Assembly: GCA_036787065.1 (NCBI GenBank)
Contig: DAIQPZ010000110.1
Location: forward strand, 1 to 8,754
DNA: 8,754 nucleotides
Source: JAJYIW01 sp036787065
GTDB lineage: Bacteria > Chloroflexota > Anaerolineae > Anaerolineales > Anaerolineaceae
Direction: 5' to 3'
The position numbers and the translations under genes were made by a program. The notes beneath the pieces were generated by a model. It saw nothing but the letters and a program-made list of their open reading frames with translations. It was not told the origin of the DNA and made no database searches. Every line of letters starts with the position of its first letter. The stretch's first letter is position 1. This document shows, one piece after another, positions 1-6,577 of the stretch.

Positions 1-67
1 TGGCTGAGTAGTTACAAAGTAGATCTATATGAGCCTGACGTTAAAGTTTGATCCGGAGAAATGAACG

Positions 68-2398
68 ATGAGTGAAAAAATGTCCCGACTTGAATTGACC
101 CCGCGCGTACCCCTTGGGGGCGATTATTGGGAAGCCGATCCTGGGGTTCCCCTATGGGGGATGGCAGATCTCCACGCACATTTGATGGCCCATCTTGCCT
201 TCGGCGGTAATGCCTTTTGGGGTCTTCCCTATGACCCACAGCACCCGGACTCGAACGGTATCGAAACGGCTCTCGCTTCGTGTGAACCCATTCATGGCGG
301 GTTGATCAATGTGAACCCTGAATTCGGACACCCGGCCGGCGGGGGCTGGCCCGAATTTATTATCTGGCCACGTTTCACCACCCTCATCCACCAACAGGCC
401 TACATCGATTGGTTATACCGGGCCTATCAAGGCGGGCTTCGCCTGATTACCTGCCTGGCGGTCAATAATGAGCTGCTGGCCGCAAAATCAAACCCGGCTA
501 TGGCGCACGATGACCGGAGCGCTATCCAGGTCCAGGTGGCTGGAATGAAGCAGATGGCGGCATTTATAGAAAAAAAGAGCGGTGGGCCTGGCAAAGGCTG
601 GCTCCAAATTGCCTATTCCGCGGAAGAAGCCCGCCAGATTATTTCAGACAACCGCCTCGCGGTGATCCTGGGGGTAGAAGTGGATTCACTCGGTAACTGG
701 CACCGCCCGGATGACCTGGAGAAATTGTCCCATGGTGATCTGGATCAGGCCAGGCAGATGATTGGACTGGAACTGGACTGGATGTACGCCATTGGTGTTC
801 GCCAGATTACCCCCATCCACCTGATCAACAATGCCTTCGGGGGTACGGCGATCTACCTGCGCTTCCTGGAAGCGGTTAACCTTTTTGTAACCGGTGAACG
901 GTGGACCGTGGAAAATGCCTGGAAGACAGGTGTGCGCTACCGGATCGATCATGATGGAGTCGACCTGCTGGACGATTTTGAACGCACGGTCGCCGAATCC
1001 GGGAGTCACGTCCGCTCCATGCACAGACGCACGTTGATTGATCACATCCCGGGGATTCGGAATCTCTATGAGGCTATCGAAGCGCCCAAGACCGAGGGAG
1101 GACACGCCAATGTGCGCGGTCTCAATATCTATGGGCTGATCTTGCTCGAAGAAATGATGGCCCGAGGAATGATCATCGATGTGGACCATATGTCTGAAAA
1201 ATCGACCGACTCGGCCCTGGCCCTGGCCGAAGAACACGATTATCCCGTCATTTGCTCCCACACCTGGTTTCGGGATCTGTTATACAGCTCTCAAACTGAG
1301 TTTGACTCTCTCAAACACGAGCCGTACGGGACGAGCGATGTCCATAAGGTGGCTCATGAAGCGGGAAAGCGGGGAGACCAGATTGAACGCATCGGTCGTT
1401 TGGGTGGAGTGGTAGCCCCGATCCTGAACCAGGGAGACATCGCCGGGCTCAAGCGCGCCATGCCCGAGATCGAGGCAAAGATCCCAGAACCCTCTTCAGG
1501 TTCAAGTACCGCATATGCCCAGGCCTATGTGTATGCCCTTTCGAAAATGGGCGGACACAGCGTAGCATTGGGCTCGGACATTAATGGGGCAGCGGGTTTA
1601 CCCGGGCCACGTTTTGGCCCGTTTGCTGCATATGGCGCGCATAATGATCGTCGCCGCGTCCCTGAACGGCACGGTGAAATTGACCGGCAGACCAATGGCG
1701 TGGCGTATAGCGAGCCAATTCACGATCACCGTTGGCACCGTTTCGAATCCGCCGGTCAAGGTGGATACGACGAAGAAGAATGTGACATCTGGCAAGCCAT
1801 TGCCCAGTATGAAGCCGGCTTCAATCCTTCCATTCACACACACCCTGGCAGCGATTTTCCCGAATCCAATCTTCGTGAGGCCTTGGAGCTTGCCAAGGTC
1901 CATCACTTTCAGGAATGGGTGGATCACGTTACCGATGGATTCTGGATAGCCGACCAGGAAATAGGACCTGGCGAGGACCAGCTCTCAAAATGGCCCGTCG
2001 AACAGCGCGCGGCTTACTTTTACCGTAAAGGGATTTTACCCGCAAAGGAAATCCAGGAAAAACACATACTAGCGTTGATGGCGAAAATGAAAGCCATCTG
2101 GGAAAAATGGCGGGAGCTAAAGGGTAATAATCGCCCCTTGACTCGCTCGACGGCTGGACCGAATCGTGACTTTGATATCAACCTGGATGGGATGGCCCAT
2201 TATGGCATGCTGCCCGATTTAATTCAAGACATGCGGAATTCCGGGTTGACAGCCAGCGATCTTGCACCTTTGTTCCGCTCAGCTTATGACTATATCCAGA
2301 TGTGGGATAAGTGCACCCGCCGGGCGAGTGAACTCACCCAATCGAAAAACGCCCCACCACCCGAAACGCTGGGAGAGACCCAAATCTCAACGGGATAA
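68..2398 (+). CDS. M19 (renal dipeptidase-like) metallohydrolase, long form
   Basis: A 776-residue protein that resembles membrane dipeptidase / peptidase M19, an amidohydrolase-fold family of zinc enzymes that cleave dipeptides and related amides. Visible motifs in order: DLHAHL (D34, H36, H38, the usual first metal site), LGVEVDSLG with E204 in the place of the bridging acidic residue, TPIHLINNAFG (H251), IIDVDHMS (D371, H374), VICSHTW (H398) and LGSDINGA (D504). This order matches the family. It is much longer than the roughly 350-400 residues of classical M19 enzymes. The extra length lies between H251 and the IIDVDHMS motif and in a long C-terminal part after residue 520. I see no signal peptide, so it is probably cytoplasmic. 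The start is supported by GGAG at 55-58, nine bases before the ATG. The ATG at 61 is out of frame and hits a stop within five codons. No partner gene lies on the same strand nearby. Substrate cannot be told from sequence. Confidence 0.85.
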   Translation: MSEKMSRLELTPRVPLGGDYWEADPGVPLWGMADLHAHLMAHLAFGGNAFWGLPYDPQHPDSNGIETALASCEPIHGGLINVNPEFGHPAGGGWPEFIIWPRFTTLIHQQAYIDWLYRAYQGGLRLITCLAVNNELLAAKSNPAMAHDDRSAIQVQVAGMKQMAAFIEKKSGGPGKGWLQIAYSAEEARQIISDNRLAVILGVEVDSLGNWHRPDDLEKLSHGDLDQARQMIGLELDWMYAIGVRQITPIHLINNAFGGTAIYLRFLEAVNLFVTGERWTVENAWKTGVRYRIDHDGVDLLDDFERTVAESGSHVRSMHRRTLIDHIPGIRNLYEAIEAPKTEGGHANVRGLNIYGLILLEEMMARGMIIDVDHMSEKSTDSALALAEEHDYPVICSHTWFRDLLYSSQTEFDSLKHEPYGTSDVHKVAHEAGKRGDQIERIGRLGGVVAPILNQGDIAGLKRAMPEIEAKIPEPSSGSSTAYAQAYVYALSKMGGHSVALGSDINGAAGLPGPRFGPFAAYGAHNDRRRVPERHGEIDRQTNGVAYSEPIHDHRWHRFESAGQGGYDEEECDIWQAIAQYEAGFNPSIHTHPGSDFPESNLREALELAKVHHFQEWVDHVTDGFWIADQEIGPGEDQLSKWPVEQRAAYFYRKGILPAKEIQEKHILALMAKMKAIWEKWRELKGNNRPLTRSTAGPNRDFDINLDGMAHYGMLPDLIQDMRNSGLTASDLAPLFRSAYDYIQMWDKCTRRASELTQSKNAPPPETLGETQISTG

Positions 2399-2455
2399 GC
2401 TAACCGCCGTTGCAGCTTTCCCCAATTATCGGGTGTAGAGCGAATCAGGGCACGG

Positions 2456-2709
2456 TTAACCACGCTCGTAATGGAGTGGCTTGACCTGGAAACGTTCCAG
2501 GTCAAGCTCAAGGTAAACGGCCCCCGGCAACCAGTCCGGGGTGGCATACAGGCAATGACCCGTCCGGCGCAGCCGGCTCGAAAACTATTTGTGCACCTTG
2601 CCCTGCAAAGTCTGCAAAAACATTTTCGTTATCTATGTCAGCGCGGATGGCGACACCCAAAAGCCTTCTCACACACCATTTGAACCAGGGCGATCCTGAG
2701 CGCTTTCAT
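2456..2709 (-). pseudogene. Carbon-nitrogen hydrolase (nitrilase) remnant, internally deleted and frameshifted
   Basis: No single open frame covers this gene, but three pieces in different frames read as a nitrilase-superfamily protein. From the ATG at 2709 the protein begins MKALRIALVQMVCEK, the typical first beta strand of the family. A second frame, from about 2660, gives IRADIDNENVFADF followed by GQGAQIVFEPAAP. A third frame, from about 2560, gives GHCLYATPDWLPGAVYLELD and then LERFQVKPLHYERG before a TAA at 2456-2458, which looks like the normal C-terminal strand region. Nitrilases usually have about 260-300 residues; only about 85 codons remain, so most of the Glu-Lys-Cys catalytic core is gone. 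The start overlaps the restored stop of the upstream GNAT gene (ATGA), so both once formed an operon. A further minus-strand frame running down to about 2400 might be more of the original tail. The protein is surely non-functional if the sequence is right. Confidence 0.62.
2479..2507. repeat. Perfect 13-bp inverted repeat, 3-base loop
   Basis: Arms 2479-2491 (GCTTGACCTGGAA) and 2495-2507 are exact reverse complements around the triplet ACG. No T-run follows on either strand, so it is not a standard intrinsic terminator. It lies inside the C-terminal part of the nitrilase remnant, where it encodes LDLERFQVK on the minus strand, so it may be partly a by-product of coding sequence. Confidence 0.6.
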
Positions 2710-3196
2710 GCGAGGCTTTTCACCATCTGCAACCAGGGGTTTTCCAGATCCCAGTAGCCACTCAGTTCCTCCAGCGGACGGAAGCCCATGCCAAAATAAA
2801 ACCGCGCGACCTGGCATAACTATCGTCGGGACGTAAAGAACTGAGCGCTTTTACCTGTAATAATAGTACGGATTGGGCTTTCAAAAATTGCTCCCCGGCC
2901 AACACCAGCGCCCGCCCGATACCCATCCGGTGGTATTCCGTCCTAATCCCAATCACCAGGATCTCAGCGGCGTAAGCTTTGTGACGCTTGATCGTCACAA
3001 AGCCGGGCACTGCATCCTCCACCCAGGCCACCCAGGTAGGCAATTGTTCAACATCCTGGCAATACTGGAGGATGGCTCTTTCAACGCCAAACCAACCAGC
3101 CAGTGCGCGCAGGACCGGCTCACAGACAGCACCCATCCCGGTTAAAGGCCCTTGAATCCGAAAAAACTTCGTCTGGTTATCTACAATTTCTGTCAT
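2706..3196 (-). pseudogene. GNAT N-acetyltransferase, single frameshift near its C-terminus
   Basis: A GCN5-related acetyltransferase, which would move an acetyl group from acetyl-CoA to an unknown amine. The first frame (stop at 2762) has IRTEYHRMGIGRALV with the acetyl-CoA-binding R90-x-x-G-x-G94 pattern, and DDSYARSRG at residues 124-132, where family members normally continue with a Phe-Tyr-x-x-x-Gly-Phe stretch. Here the frame instead ends as ILAWASVRWRN. The minus-strand frame next to it continues correctly as FYFGMGFRPLEELSGYWDLE and NPWLQMVKSLA, ending at TGA 2706-2708. Adding one T to the T4 run (A-run 2798-2801 on the + strand) restores a normal protein of 163 residues. The restored stop overlaps the nitrilase start by ATGA. 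The ATG at 3196 has no Shine-Dalgarno sequence, and a stop lies six bases upstream, so no earlier start is possible. It could be a true pseudogene or a homopolymer sequencing error; as written the product lacks its last strand. Confidence 0.75.
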
Positions 3197-3204
3197 AAGA
3201 ACTT

Positions 3205-3233
3205 ATTTTATCAGTTTCCAGCGATGAACCCAA
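3205..3233 (-). promoter_or_regulatory. Predicted promoter of the GNAT-nitrilase operon, near-leaderless
   Basis: On the minus strand TTGGGT (3233-3228) and TAAAAT (3210-3205) are separated by exactly 17 bases. The -10 box matches consensus at five of six positions, the -35 at three. The -10 ends only eight bases before the ATG at 3196, so the transcript would start at or almost at the start codon. This fits the absence of a Shine-Dalgarno sequence there. Confidence 0.45.
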
Positions 3234-3293
3234 GAAATCTAGTAAAACAATTGTCATTCTTGAAGAACTGGCTAATCTCTTTTTAAAACGGTA

Positions 3294-3317
3294 GTGACAA
3301 TCAGATCCACCTGTCAC
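3294..3317. repeat. Short inverted repeat in the divergent intergenic region
   Basis: GTGACA (3294-3299) and TGTCAC (3312-3317) are exact reverse complements 12 bases apart, between the divergent GNAT operon and the toxin-antitoxin pair. It could be a regulator site. A separate 8-bp palindrome, ACAATTGT, lies at 3247-3254. Both are short enough to arise by chance in this AT-rich stretch. Confidence 0.25.
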
Positions 3318-3346
3318 ACACTCATACACAACAATATCAACTTTTT

Positions 3347-3374
3347 TTTACCGTTTACCCAATATCTGTATAAT
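3347..3374 (+). promoter_or_regulatory. Predicted sigma-70-type promoter of vapBC
   Basis: TTTACC (3347-3352, four of six to TTGACA) and a perfect TATAAT (3369-3374) are 16 bases apart. This places the transcript start near 3381, about 38 bases before the antitoxin start codon. The surrounding region is strongly AT-rich compared with the genes. Confidence 0.55.
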
Positions 3375-3386
3375 ATTAACGTATTA

Positions 3387-3399
3387 CGATTTATAATCG
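3387..3399. promoter_or_regulatory. Palindrome between promoter and start codon, candidate VapB operator
   Basis: CGATT-TAT-AATCG is a 13-base interrupted palindrome just after the predicted transcript start and before the ribosome binding site (AAAGG, 3406-3410). Type II antitoxins of the AbrB/MazE fold usually bind palindromes at this place to repress their own operon. The link here is inference from position. Confidence 0.4.
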
Positions 3400-3418
3400 A
3401 TAACGAAAGGCAGGAAAA

Positions 3419-3628
3419 ATGGAAACAGCCACTATCTCTACTAAGTTCCAGGTCGTGATCCCGCGTAAGATCCGAAATCTATATCATTTGAAACCAGGGC
3501 AAAAAGTAGTTTTCATTCCATATAAAAATAGTCTGCGGATGGTAATTGTGCCACAGATTGAAGAAGGTTATGGCTTCCTGGAAGGAATAGACACCCGTGT
3601 AGACCGCGATGAGGAAGAACGCATATGA
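3419..3628 (+). CDS. vapB: VapB-type antitoxin, AbrB/MazE/SpoVT DNA-binding fold
   Basis: A 69-residue protein. The N-terminal part (residues 3-47) reads TATISTKFQVVIPRKIR, then a Leu-Lys-Pro-Gly-Gln turn and a hydrophobic strand (KVVFI). This is the swapped-hairpin AbrB pattern (S-x-K-x-Q-V-x-I-P-x-x-I-R) that binds operator DNA as a dimer. The short acidic C-terminus (GIDTRVDRDEEERI) is the kind of tail that covers the toxin active site. AAAGG (3406-3410) and AGGA (3412-3415) precede the ATG. Its stop overlaps the next start codon as ATGA, so translation is coupled and a one-to-one pair is expected. The gene is intact and of normal length. It probably represses its own promoter through the palindrome just upstream. 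Confidence 0.88.
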   Translation: METATISTKFQVVIPRKIRNLYHLKPGQKVVFIPYKNSLRMVIVPQIEEGYGFLEGIDTRVDRDEEERI

Positions 3629-3993
3629 ACGTGGTCGATTCGTCCGGTTGGTTGGAATATTTTGGTAAGGGAATCCATTCAGAAAAGTTTGTCCCCATCA
3701 TCCAGAGAAGCGTCGAATTGATTGTGCCGACGATAAGCCTATACGAAGTATTTAAACGGGTTGCGATTCTACGCGATGAGGAAGAGGCCTTGAAAGCGAT
3801 TGGCCTGATGACAATCGGTAATGTAGTTGAATTGACCCAAGAGATCGCAATTCTTGCGGCGCAGCTCTCCATGGAGTATAAAACACCTATGGCTGATAGT
3901 ATGATCCTGGCCACTGCTCGCACCTATAACGCCATTTTGTGGACTCGAGACGAGCACTTCGCTGGCTTAGAGCAAGTCGAGTATATAAAATAA
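3625..3993 (+). CDS. vapC: VapC-type PIN-domain ribonuclease toxin
   Basis: A 122-residue PIN-domain protein, the usual length of VapC toxins, which cleave tRNA or rRNA with bound Mg2+ when free of antitoxin. The acidic metal-binding residues are all visible: D5 in VVDSSGWLEYF, E41 in ISLYEVFKR, D91 in PMADSMILATA and D109 in LWTRDEHF. No residue needed for activity is missing, so the toxin looks functional. The ATG at 3625 overlaps the antitoxin stop (ATGA). The RNA target cannot be read from the sequence. This module sits intact between decayed genes, which is common for toxin-antitoxin pairs because their loss is costly; that link is inference. Confidence 0.9.
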   Translation: MNVVDSSGWLEYFGKGIHSEKFVPIIQRSVELIVPTISLYEVFKRVAILRDEEEALKAIGLMTIGNVVELTQEIAILAAQLSMEYKTPMADSMILATARTYNAILWTRDEHFAGLEQVEYIK

Positions 3994-4014
3994 CTGGTCC
4001 TACTCAGCCCTGGG

Positions 4015-4031
4015 GTGAAAGGTCTTTTCAC
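4015..4031. repeat. Small hairpin downstream of vapC
   Basis: GTGAAA (4015-4020) and TTTCAC (4026-4031) form a six-pair stem with a five-base loop, 22 bases after the vapC stop. It has no following T-run, so it is at best a weak transcript end or a chance hairpin. Confidence 0.25.
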
Positions 4032-4095
4032 GTGAGCCTGAGCAATTTCAAAAACTGTAACTACCGCGAAAAAAGCGTTCAGGAAAGGGATTTGA

Positions 4096-4246
4096 ATGTC
4101 TGACTCACAAAATGCCACATTGCTGTCACCGCCATATTCCAATGATCATCCGAGACTTTAGGTCACCTACTGACCGTTATCGAGGCGAGTTATGGGTTCA
4201 TTGCTACCGGATTCTGGGCTCGTTTGAGGATGCTAAAGATGCGCTG
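4096..4246 (+). pseudogene. ECF sigma-factor remnant (N-terminal region 2 only)
   Basis: The ATG at 4096 has a good Shine-Dalgarno sequence (AGGG 4086-4089, six bases away) and starts MSDSQNATLLSPPYSNDHP before a TAG at 4159. In another frame, from 4172, the sequence reads DRYRGELWVHCYRILGSFED followed by AKDAL. That matches the region 2 start of extracytoplasmic-function sigma-70 factors, which normally run on as EDAxDxVQET. Reading ETLGHL from a third frame between the two pieces joins them, so two single-base losses near 4151 and 4168 are plausible. After about codon GCG-CTG (4241-4246) all similarity stops, and the frame continues as the antisense of a GNAT gene. The rest of region 2 and all of region 4, needed for -10 and -35 binding, are missing. 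No function is expected. Confidence 0.6.
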
Positions 4247-4555
4247 GGCTGCTATCTGCCCCACTCCCCGGTGGCGATACTTGCGCAGCACGAAGAATTC
4301 GGCGATCGTATGCATATTGTCACCCATCGCACGTACCATCACAAAACCAGCCAATTTCCCACCTACTTTAATAAAAAAAGCATACCGGCCAGGTTCAGTC
4401 CAATAATTATCCAGGTAGATATACCCGTACAGGCCGTGCTCATCGACGTCAGCCTGGTTGAACTCACTGTAATCGTGGTGGCACAACTCCAACAGGTTAC
4501 GCAGCACAGATTTATCCATTTGCCGGACCCCTTCAAGCTCGATCGCAAGGCTCAT
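4190..4555 (-). pseudogene. GNAT-family acetyltransferase truncated at its C-terminus
   Basis: An open frame of 121 residues that belongs to the GNAT fold. The N-terminal part contains HHDYSEFNQADVDEHGLYGY and the stretch YLDNYWTEPGRYAF. Then come a central strand GKLAGFVMVR, AEFFVLRKYRHRGVG (R94 to G99, acetyl-CoA loop) and the start of the next helix (AAQRIF). From residue 108 on, SILKRAQNPVAMNP is only the reverse reading of the sigma-factor fragment, so about 40 expected C-terminal residues, including the last strands, are lost. The start is clear: GGGAG (minus strand, 4567-4563) lies seven bases before the ATG at 4555. It sits 80 bases downstream of the subtilase on the same strand and may share its transcript. 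The remaining protein keeps the cofactor loop but probably cannot fold normally. Confidence 0.68.
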
Positions 4556-4607
4556 TTAGGTGCTCCCGAGATGCTAATGTGGTTAACAAAAAGCTGCACG
4601 TCGTTGA

Positions 4608-4631
4608 CCTCAAGATACACGAAACTTGAGG
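4608..4631. repeat. Inverted repeat just downstream of the subtilase gene
   Basis: CCTCAAG (4608-4614) and CTTGAGG (4625-4631) pair around a 10-base loop, five bases beyond the subtilase stop on the minus strand. There is no adjacent T-run, so I call it a possible mRNA-end hairpin only. Confidence 0.3.
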
Positions 4632-4635
4632 AAGC

Positions 4636-6573
4636 TTAAGGAGTAGCCGCGTATTGGACCAGGGGGAAATAAAAGAAAATCAGCTGTACAGCCGCGAAGC
4701 TGATCCCGCTCTGGTCAGGACCCACCTGAACAGACCCATTCACCGGGGAAAAAATGTAAGCGCTATCGGATGGTGTTATGGTGTACTTCCCGGCGGGTAA
4801 ACTGGTAAACGAGTAATTTCCGCTGGCGCCGGTCAAGGCGCTATGCCCGAACCCATCACTCAACGCGACAGCTGGCAGACCACTTCCGCCCAGGGTCACC
4901 TGCCCAAGGATGGAATAGAGGGCCGGCGCAGCCGTAAAATTCTTTCCAGACTGGTTGGCGCCAGGCACGATCGATAGGGTGGGCGGGGTGAAAGTATATT
5001 CGGCTTTCGTTGGGGTGATGGTGAAAGACCCTGCTGAAAGTCCGACGATCGAATAATTGCCACTGGCATCCGTGGTCGCGGCGTGACCGCTGCCATCGCT
5101 GAGTGTAACGCCTGCCAACCCACTGCCACCGAGTTTCACCTGCCCAGACACAGAGAAGGTTATCCCAAGGATCTGGTCGAGTTTAATTCGCGGAATGATC
5201 ACGCCATTGCGAAGGTCGGTGATTGGCTTGCCGCCGGAGGTCAGCAGTGCTGCCACCTGGCTGACCGTGTAGCCTGGGTACCGGGATTTCACCAGCGCCC
5301 AGGCGCCGGCCACGTACGGGGACGCCATGGAGGTGCCGCGCATAGACTTGTACGAATTGCCTGGTATGGAAGAATAGATCAGATCACCAGGCGCCAGAAA
5401 GCTTAGAAATGGTGCACTGTTGGTATAAGAGGAAACGGCATCTGCGGTAATTCCTCCGCTGCCATCCTCGGTCGAACCCACGCTGATCGCCGTTGAAATA
5501 CACCCTGGCGCTGACAGACCATCGGTATAACCATCATTTCCCGAGGCAATCACGGTGGCAATTCCAACCGAGCGCAGGTTATCGATCACTTCCTTTACAC
5601 CTTTGTTAGCCCCATCACAATCAGACTGGCTGGTATATTTACCACCCCCCAGGCTCATGTTAACGGAGGCGATGGCGTAACTCATTCGCAAGGCGTACAC
5701 TCGCTCCAGGCCTAATATCTGATCGGATTCAAAACTCAAGACACATGGGGCGCCTGTACGACAGTTAGTCGTAGAATTAAACCTCGAAAACACCTGGATG
5801 GCAATTAATTGGGCGCCAGGTGCAACACCATTGTGGTTGTAGGCGGTTGTGGCATTTCCGGCGATAATCCCAGCCACGTGAGTGCCGTGATCGCATTTTC
5901 CAGACGGGCAGACTCCTGAAGCATAAGGCAAGGCGGAATCAGTCAAGATCGACCGGGAGGCTCCACCTGGGCAGATTGACATTGATAAATAGCTGCTGTC
6001 TGTGGTGGAATAACACGCCTCCGACACGACCCGCCCGTTTAAAAATGGGTGGTTCTTGTCTACGCCGGTATCTAACACGGCCACCACCTGCCCGGCGCCA
6101 ATAAAGCCGGATGCCTGGGCTGCTGCAGCGCCAATCAGAGGTACGCTTTCGGCCAGATCTGGCGCTGCCAATCGATCGGGCTCGATACTCGCAATCGCCC
6201 CGTCCGCTGCCAACTGCGCCAGGCCGTCTGCATCCACGCTGAGCGCCATACCAGGAATCGTGCTAAAACGTTTCACCAGGGCCGGGTCATAACCTGATAG
6301 GCGAGATAACAAACCTGCCTGGGTCTGTTCGATCGTATCGCGCTGGTCAATTCTGGCCGGGGTCCCACCCAGTTTGCCTTCCGGCTGAAAAGGCAGATCG
6401 AACATCACGATCACACGGACAGACCCGGTAGACTGAGCCCGCACCAATAATCCGGCTAGATTAGGTAGCAGGGATAAATTTGTAGCCCCTGAAGCCGGGG
6501 AAGCCATCGAAAACACCAAAGCCAGACCGGTGATGAATGTCAGGAAGTAATTAAAAAAAGCCTTTGGCTGCAC
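4636..6573 (-). CDS. Secreted subtilisin-like serine protease (S8) with two C-terminal repeats
   Basis: A 645-residue extracellular protease. I chose the GTG at 6573 because AGGAGG lies five bases upstream and a signal peptide follows directly (hydrophobic FFNYFLTFITGLALVFSMA, cleavage after about ASPASGA, residue 30). The frame is open to an ATG at 6645 but the added 24 residues are unlike a secreted N-terminus. Residues about 50-135 look like an inhibitor-type prodomain. The catalytic domain has D168 (VVAVLDTG), H229 (CDHGTHVAG), oxyanion N346 (VIASGNDG) and S415 (RGTSMASPYVAG), so the full triad is present. Cys residues at 187, 201, 222 and 227 suggest disulfides. Residues 474-550 and 554-630 are two similar repeats of the carboxypeptidase-regulatory-like beta-sandwich type. 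The end, FYFPLVQYAATP, resembles the short 'LPLV' tail I associate with secreted Chloroflexota proteins. It probably degrades external protein for nutrition. I could not assign a convincing promoter. Confidence 0.9.
   Translation of the reverse strand: MQPKAFFNYFLTFITGLALVFSMASPASGATNLSLLPNLAGLLVRAQSTGSVRVIVMFDLPFQPEGKLGGTPARIDQRDTIEQTQAGLLSRLSGYDPALVKRFSTIPGMALSVDADGLAQLAADGAIASIEPDRLAAPDLAESVPLIGAAAAQASGFIGAGQVVAVLDTGVDKNHPFLNGRVVSEACYSTTDSSYLSMSICPGGASRSILTDSALPYASGVCPSGKCDHGTHVAGIIAGNATTAYNHNGVAPGAQLIAIQVFSRFNSTTNCRTGAPCVLSFESDQILGLERVYALRMSYAIASVNMSLGGGKYTSQSDCDGANKGVKEVIDNLRSVGIATVIASGNDGYTDGLSAPGCISTAISVGSTEDGSGGITADAVSSYTNSAPFLSFLAPGDLIYSSIPGNSYKSMRGTSMASPYVAGAWALVKSRYPGYTVSQVAALLTSGGKPITDLRNGVIIPRIKLDQILGITFSVSGQVKLGGSGLAGVTLSDGSGHAATTDASGNYSIVGLSAGSFTITPTKAEYTFTPPTLSIVPGANQSGKNFTAAPALYSILGQVTLGGSGLPAVALSDGFGHSALTGASGNYSFTSLPAGKYTITPSDSAYIFSPVNGSVQVGPDQSGISFAAVQLIFFYFPLVQYAATP
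4684..5154 (-). repeat. Two tandem coding repeats in the subtilase C-terminus
   Basis: Repeat 1 (4924-5154) and repeat 2 (4684-4914) are spaced exactly 80 codons apart. Both read S-x-x-GQV-x-LGGSGL, then LSDG-x-GH, then ASGNYS, AG-x-(Y/F)TITP, and D/N-QSG-x-x-F near the end. This is an internal duplication of a carbohydrate- or surface-binding-like domain; the copies have clearly diverged, so the duplication is not recent. Confidence 0.8.
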
Positions 6574-6577
6574 GTTT

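Noticed and set aside
686..1261. A 191-codon open frame on the minus strand inside the M19 gene
   Set aside because: It is antisense to conserved metal-site coding, has no ribosome site and no recognisable motif; it is a shadow of codon bias.
1598..1927. Open frame on the minus strand inside the M19 gene
   Set aside because: Antisense to the real gene, no family features.
2873..3145. Plus-strand open frame opposite the first GNAT gene
   Set aside because: Antisense shadow of the acetyltransferase; no motif or ribosome site.
4112..4639. A 175-codon plus-strand open frame
   Set aside because: Only its first 45 or so codons carry sigma-factor similarity; the rest is the reverse of the GNAT gene. 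Treated as a sigma remnant ending near 4246.
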